Assembly (NCBI GenBank): GCA_035275625.1
Contig: DATEMK010000298.1
Span: 1 to 9,602 of the forward strand
Source: DATEMK01 sp035275625
GTDB lineage: Bacteria; Bacteroidota; Bacteroidia; AKYH767-A; OLB10
Length of the DNA: 9,602 bases
Direction of reading: 5' to 3'
Every line of letters starts with the position of its first letter. Position 1 is the first letter of the stretch. Shown in pieces: positions 7,341 through 9,602 of the stretch. The position numbers were made by a program, and so were the translations under genes. Below the pieces are notes generated by a model that was given only the letters and a program-made list of their open reading frames with translations, did no database searches and had not been told where the DNA came from.

Positions 7341-7489
7341 CGTTTACCCCTGATCCGCCTGAGGCGGAGAACTATCGCGGTAATTTTTGTTAAAATTCTA
7401 TGTTGAAAAATAAATTCTGGCGACTCAATAAAATATACCCCCAATATTATTTAGCAGGTTCTCCGCCTCAGGCGGATCAGGGGTAAACG
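7341..7489. repeat. 149-bp palindromic element with perfect 32-bp inverted arms
   Basis: The arms 7341-7372 and 7458-7489 are exact reverse complements over 32 bases, separated by 85 A/T-rich bases. Each arm contains its own 15-base palindrome, TCCGCCT-G-AGGCGGA (7354-7368) or its inverse (7462-7476). The outer ends read CGTTTACCCC and GGGGTAAACG. No target duplication is visible at the borders, and no ORF lies inside. The compound palindrome resembles REP/BIME-type or MITE-like extragenic repeats. As RNA it would form either one long hairpin or two small ones, and it lies between the TPR stop and the ribH start. Confidence 0.88.
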
Positions 7490-7514
7490 AAAGTGAATCA
7501 TAAACTTTTCCTCC

Positions 7515-8030
7515 ATGTCATCAACAGACAAAAACCTTTCTCAGTTTGACAAATCAACAGTTCCTGATGCAGGCGCTTTTCGTTTCGGCATCGTGGTAGC
7601 TGAATGGAATTCAGAAATTACAGAGGCTCTTTACAACGGAGCCTTTTCTGCTTTAACAGACTGTGGCGCGCAAAAAGAAAACATCATCCGCCTGAATGTT
7701 CCCGGAAGCTTTGAACTCACCGCAGGCGCCAAATTTCTCGTGGAGCACGAAAAGCTCCATGCGGTGATATGCCTGGGCTGCGTTATACAGGGCGAAACAC
7801 GCCATTTTGAATTTATCTGCAATGCTGTTTCTCAGGGATTGACCCTGCTTGCCGTTCGTTTCAGCATTCCTTTTATTTTTGGCGTTCTTACCACGGATAA
7901 TCAGCAGCAGGCTATTGACCGTGCCGGTGGAAAACATGGCAACAAAGGAGTTGAAGCCGCTATCACAGCCATCAAAATGGCTGCTTTGAAAACCCAGCTT
8001 GGAAAAGGAAGAGAGATCGGGTTCAGATAA
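7515..8030 (+). CDS. ribH: 6,7-dimethyl-8-ribityllumazine synthase
   Basis: The 171-residue protein is a full-length lumazine synthase. It condenses 5-amino-6-ribitylamino-uracil with 3,4-dihydroxy-2-butanone 4-phosphate to give lumazine, the precursor of riboflavin, in the cytoplasm; family members assemble as pentamers or 60-mer capsids. The motifs are in place: FGIVVAEWNSEIT (24-36, Trp31 at the aromatic substrate-stacking position), VPGSFEL (62-68), LGCVIQGETRHFEFI (87-101, with His97 as the catalytic histidine), PFIFGVLTTDN (119-129) and RAGGKHGNKG (136-145, Arg136 in the phosphate site). The ATG at 7515 has no Shine-Dalgarno and no clear -7 box; expression may come through the TPR transcript, if it passes the 149-bp palindromic element. 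No FMN riboswitch is visible upstream. No other rib genes are in the window, as is usual where riboflavin genes are scattered. Confidence 0.96.
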   Translation: MSSTDKNLSQFDKSTVPDAGAFRFGIVVAEWNSEITEALYNGAFSALTDCGAQKENIIRLNVPGSFELTAGAKFLVEHEKLHAVICLGCVIQGETRHFEFICNAVSQGLTLLAVRFSIPFIFGVLTTDNQQQAIDRAGGKHGNKGVEAAITAIKMAALKTQLGKGREIGFR

Positions 8031-8042
8031 GATGTTTCACCA

Positions 8043-8057
8043 CCCCGGGAATCGGGG
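8043..8057. terminator. Hairpin in the convergent gap after ribH
   Basis: CCCCG (8043-8047) and CGGGG (8053-8057) pair around a 5-base loop, 12 bases after the ribH stop. An overlapping alternative pairs GAATC (8049-8053) with GATTC (8057-8061). The plus-strand side continues into a T/A-rich tract (CTATTTAATTTTAT). It may serve ribH and the convergent barrel gene together, but the stem is short. Confidence 0.4.
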
Positions 8058-8062
8058 ATTCA

Positions 8063-8839
8063 CTATTTAATTTTATAACTGAAACCCAAGTCGATGCCTG
8101 CACGGGAATTTTTAAAAATTTCACTCGTGTTTCTTTGAATATCAAGCGGGGCGCTGATAAATGTTAAGGCGATTTTAAAATAGATTGGTGAACTTCTTTT
8201 ACATAGAATTTCCCTGCCTAAAGTAAATAAAACACAAGTTCTGTTATACCTGGTTTTTTTTGATACTACATCCTGGTTATAATTATATTTGGTGTAATTC
8301 GCAAGAGGAGATCCGCTGCCTGAGTAAAAATCAGAACTGTTATATATCCTAATTCTTTCATAAAAAATAAAGCTTACGATTGAACCAATCAATAAATATG
8401 TTTTGTTCATTTCATAATTTTCATTCACCGCCAAACCTATACTCAATGGAATATCCAAATATTTGCCCCGGTAATCTAAATCATAATGAGGAAACCGGTC
8501 AGTAAAGGTACCGTGATTAAAAGGTACATAAGCAAGAAATCTCTCTGATGAAATCAATGCTCCTGCAGATAAAATCAGCTTCTTAAAATAAAAGTCAGAG
8601 CGAATGCCATACGCAATATAAGGCCCTACAATAGAACCGCCCTCGTTACCATGCTCATATTGAATTGGCAAAATCTCATAATCCTTAGATTTCCACGAAA
8701 AAGATCCTCCATGAATAATTTCAACCCCCAACTTAATATGAAAATTTTTAGAAATTGAATCCTGCGCATATACACTACCCGTTAAATTAACAGTCAGCTC
8801 TTCAATTAATAATAAAACAAAAAAATATCTGATCCTCAT
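8063..8839 (-). CDS. Secreted hypothetical protein, probable outer-membrane beta-barrel
   Basis: I do not recognise a named family in this 258-residue protein. It begins with a signal peptide (basic residues 2-4, hydrophobic core at about 5-20, likely cleavage after SVYA at 26). The mature part alternates polar and hydrophobic residues in short strands, with aromatic girdle-like patches: SIVGPYIAYGIRSDFYF (69-85), LILSAGALI (88-96), YLDIPLSIGLAV (127-138) and the C-terminal SRAGIDLGFSYKIK (245-258). The YLDIPLSIGL segment and the ending resemble porin-family or PorT-like small barrels of Bacteroidota. The gene is visibly richer in A/T than its neighbours and may be a recent or fast-evolving acquisition. 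It stands alone on the minus strand, 125 bases downstream of the cytochrome gene. A barrel of 8-10 strands is plausible, but the function is unknown. Confidence 0.72.
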   Translation of the reverse strand: MRIRYFFVLLLIEELTVNLTGSVYAQDSISKNFHIKLGVEIIHGGSFSWKSKDYEILPIQYEHGNEGGSIVGPYIAYGIRSDFYFKKLILSAGALISSERFLAYVPFNHGTFTDRFPHYDLDYRGKYLDIPLSIGLAVNENYEMNKTYLLIGSIVSFIFYERIRIYNSSDFYSGSGSPLANYTKYNYNQDVVSKKTRYNRTCVLFTLGREILCKRSSPIYFKIALTFISAPLDIQRNTSEIFKNSRAGIDLGFSYKIK

Positions 8840-8930
8840 TGAAAGATTTAAAAGTAATCAACTACGAAAATAAATTTAATTTCTCAACCTAGTAAAAAAA
8901 AACTCATTGAGCAAAGAAGAGAAAACAGCT

Positions 8931-8956
8931 CCGGGTAATTAATTTTTCTTATCCGG
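8931..8956 (-). terminator. Weak hairpin after the cytochrome gene
   Basis: CCGGGTAA (8931-8938) and TTATCCGG (8949-8956) can pair around a 10-base loop. In the minus-strand transcript the stem has one A-C mismatch, and it is followed by a T-rich tract (GCTGTTTTCTCTTCTTTG). It lies 8 bases beyond the cytochrome stop codon. The mismatch makes this a tentative terminator. Confidence 0.3.
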
Positions 8957-8964
8957 CAAGTTCT

Positions 8965-9602
8965 TCAGATTCCCCTGTCCACCCTGTTCGATATTTTCGG
9001 CACTGTTTTCAGGAAAGCATACATAGCTTTAAGTTCGCTGTCGGTCAGGTAAACAAAAGGCATCATGGGCTGGCGAAGCGCAGGACCGGTAGGCGATACT
9101 CCGTTACGCACCGCGTTGATAAACATATCTTCCGTCCATTTGCCTATACCCGTTTCTTCATCGGGTGTCAGGTTCAGCGAAGAAATTTTAGAACCGTCAG
9201 GAGCAGTGATCGGATTGCCTCCTCCCAAAAATCCCTCTGACTTTTCAGGGTTAAGCATGTCTAACTTTTCAAAAGATTTTGAGTGGCAGGCATAGCATTC
9301 CAATTGGTAAAGCGTCAGATATTTTCCCCATTCAAGCTGGTTGGTTGTATCCGGATTCGGTATGGGCGCTTTCGGATACTCAAACGGTTTGAAAGCAACG
9401 AAGCATAAAAATTTTGTAAGAAAAGATGGTTTCGATTCGGGCAATTCTGATTTGCTTGCCTGCACTTCCGGCTTGTCCGAACGGAGATAAGCCACAATGG
9501 AGCGCATGTCTTCATCCGAAATATGCACGAGCTTGGGCATATAGATCGGAACATACTGGCCAGTATGCGGGTTGATACCGGTGCGTAAAAAATAAATAAG
9601 GT
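8965..9602 (-). CDS. c-type cytochrome, C-terminal part (5' partial, at least two haem domains)
   Basis: The frame is open to the right edge: 20 codons precede the Met at 9540 and continue the same domain (FLRTGINPHTGQYVPIYMPK), so that Met is internal and the gene starts outside the window. The visible 211 residues begin with the end of one cytochrome domain. Its MPKLVHISDEDMRSIVAYLRS segment supplies the likely axial Met and the last helix. After a linker with a hydrophobic stretch comes a second domain with the haem site CYACH, then NLTPDEETGIGKWTEDMF, a likely axial Met in QPMMPF, and the closing helix LTDSELKAMYAFLKTVP. The layout resembles the multi-haem cytochrome subunits of alcohol or gluconate dehydrogenases. 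It should sit in the periplasm or be membrane-attached and pass electrons to a terminal oxidase. The partner dehydrogenase is not visible. Another frame stays open past the TGA at 8965-8967, but the family-like end KISNRVDRGI favours the annotated stop. Confidence 0.85.
   Translation of the reverse strand, partial: LIYFLRTGINPHTGQYVPIYMPKLVHISDEDMRSIVAYLRSDKPEVQASKSELPESKPSFLTKFLCFVAFKPFEYPKAPIPNPDTTNQLEWGKYLTLYQLECYACHSKSFEKLDMLNPEKSEGFLGGGNPITAPDGSKISSLNLTPDEETGIGKWTEDMFINAVRNGVSPTGPALRQPMMPFVYLTDSELKAMYAFLKTVPKISNRVDRGI

Noticed and set aside
6884..7444. A 186-codon minus-strand open frame across the TPR gene and the start of the palindromic element
   Set aside because: It is mostly antisense to a convincing TPR protein. 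The product is Cys/Ile/Val-rich with no motif, as expected of a shadow frame.
7331..7514. FMN riboswitch upstream of ribH
   Set aside because: The conserved FMN-aptamer core sequences are not present. The only structure here is the inverted repeat.
9540..9602. Met at 9540 as the start of the cytochrome gene
   Set aside because: The frame stays open to the window edge and the 20 upstream codons complete a cytochrome domain. The Met lies in an MPKL axial-ligand motif, so it is internal.

Overview
The window looks like chromosomal DNA of a Bacteroidota bacterium, probably a free-living or environmental member. The evidence is the absence of Shine-Dalgarno sequences before clear starts, several good matches to the Bacteroidota promoter signature (-33 TTTG, -7 TAnnTTTG), a lipoprotein ending its signal in SSC-KKE, and phylum-typical protein types: a TPR membrane protein beside lumazine synthase, an archaeal-type GlmM-like phosphohexomutase, and a GT4 starch-synthase-like enzyme. 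Species cannot be named from the sequence.

Layout. Bases 1-59 (+) are the extreme C-terminus of a haem-copper oxidase subunit III; a surface or periplasmic lipoprotein with Asp-box beta-propeller repeats (64-1056, +) follows after 4 bases. A GH31 alpha-glucosidase (1082-3460, -) converges on it and is divergent from a GT4 starch/glycogen-synthase-like glycosyltransferase (3669-4976, +); their 208-bp shared upstream region holds ACGAAT-type repeats. A convergent hairpin gap separates the transferase from a phosphohexomutase, probably GlmM (5031-6437, -, GTG start). A divergent promoter region follows, then a membrane-anchored TPR protein (6650-7330, +) and lumazine synthase ribH (7515-8030, +), which are separated by a 149-bp palindromic element with perfect 32-bp inverted arms. 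The end of the window has an A/T-rich outer-membrane-barrel-like protein (8063-8839, -) and the C-terminal part of a multi-domain c-type cytochrome (8965-9602, -) that runs off the right edge.

How the genes fit together. The centre (alpha-glucosidase, glucan-type glycosyltransferase, phosphohexomutase) suggests intracellular alpha-glucan and sugar-phosphate metabolism, although the mutase may serve UDP-GlcNAc synthesis instead. The left edge belongs to a respiratory oxidase locus, the right edge to an electron-transfer cytochrome, and ribH makes the flavin precursor. Most of the window is ordinary core genome. The least explained parts are non-coding: the 149-bp palindromic element, the ACGAAT repeat cluster and a CAATGGT heptad array. 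I found no RNA genes, CRISPR arrays, transposase genes or defence system. No gene-free stretch exceeds 300 bases.
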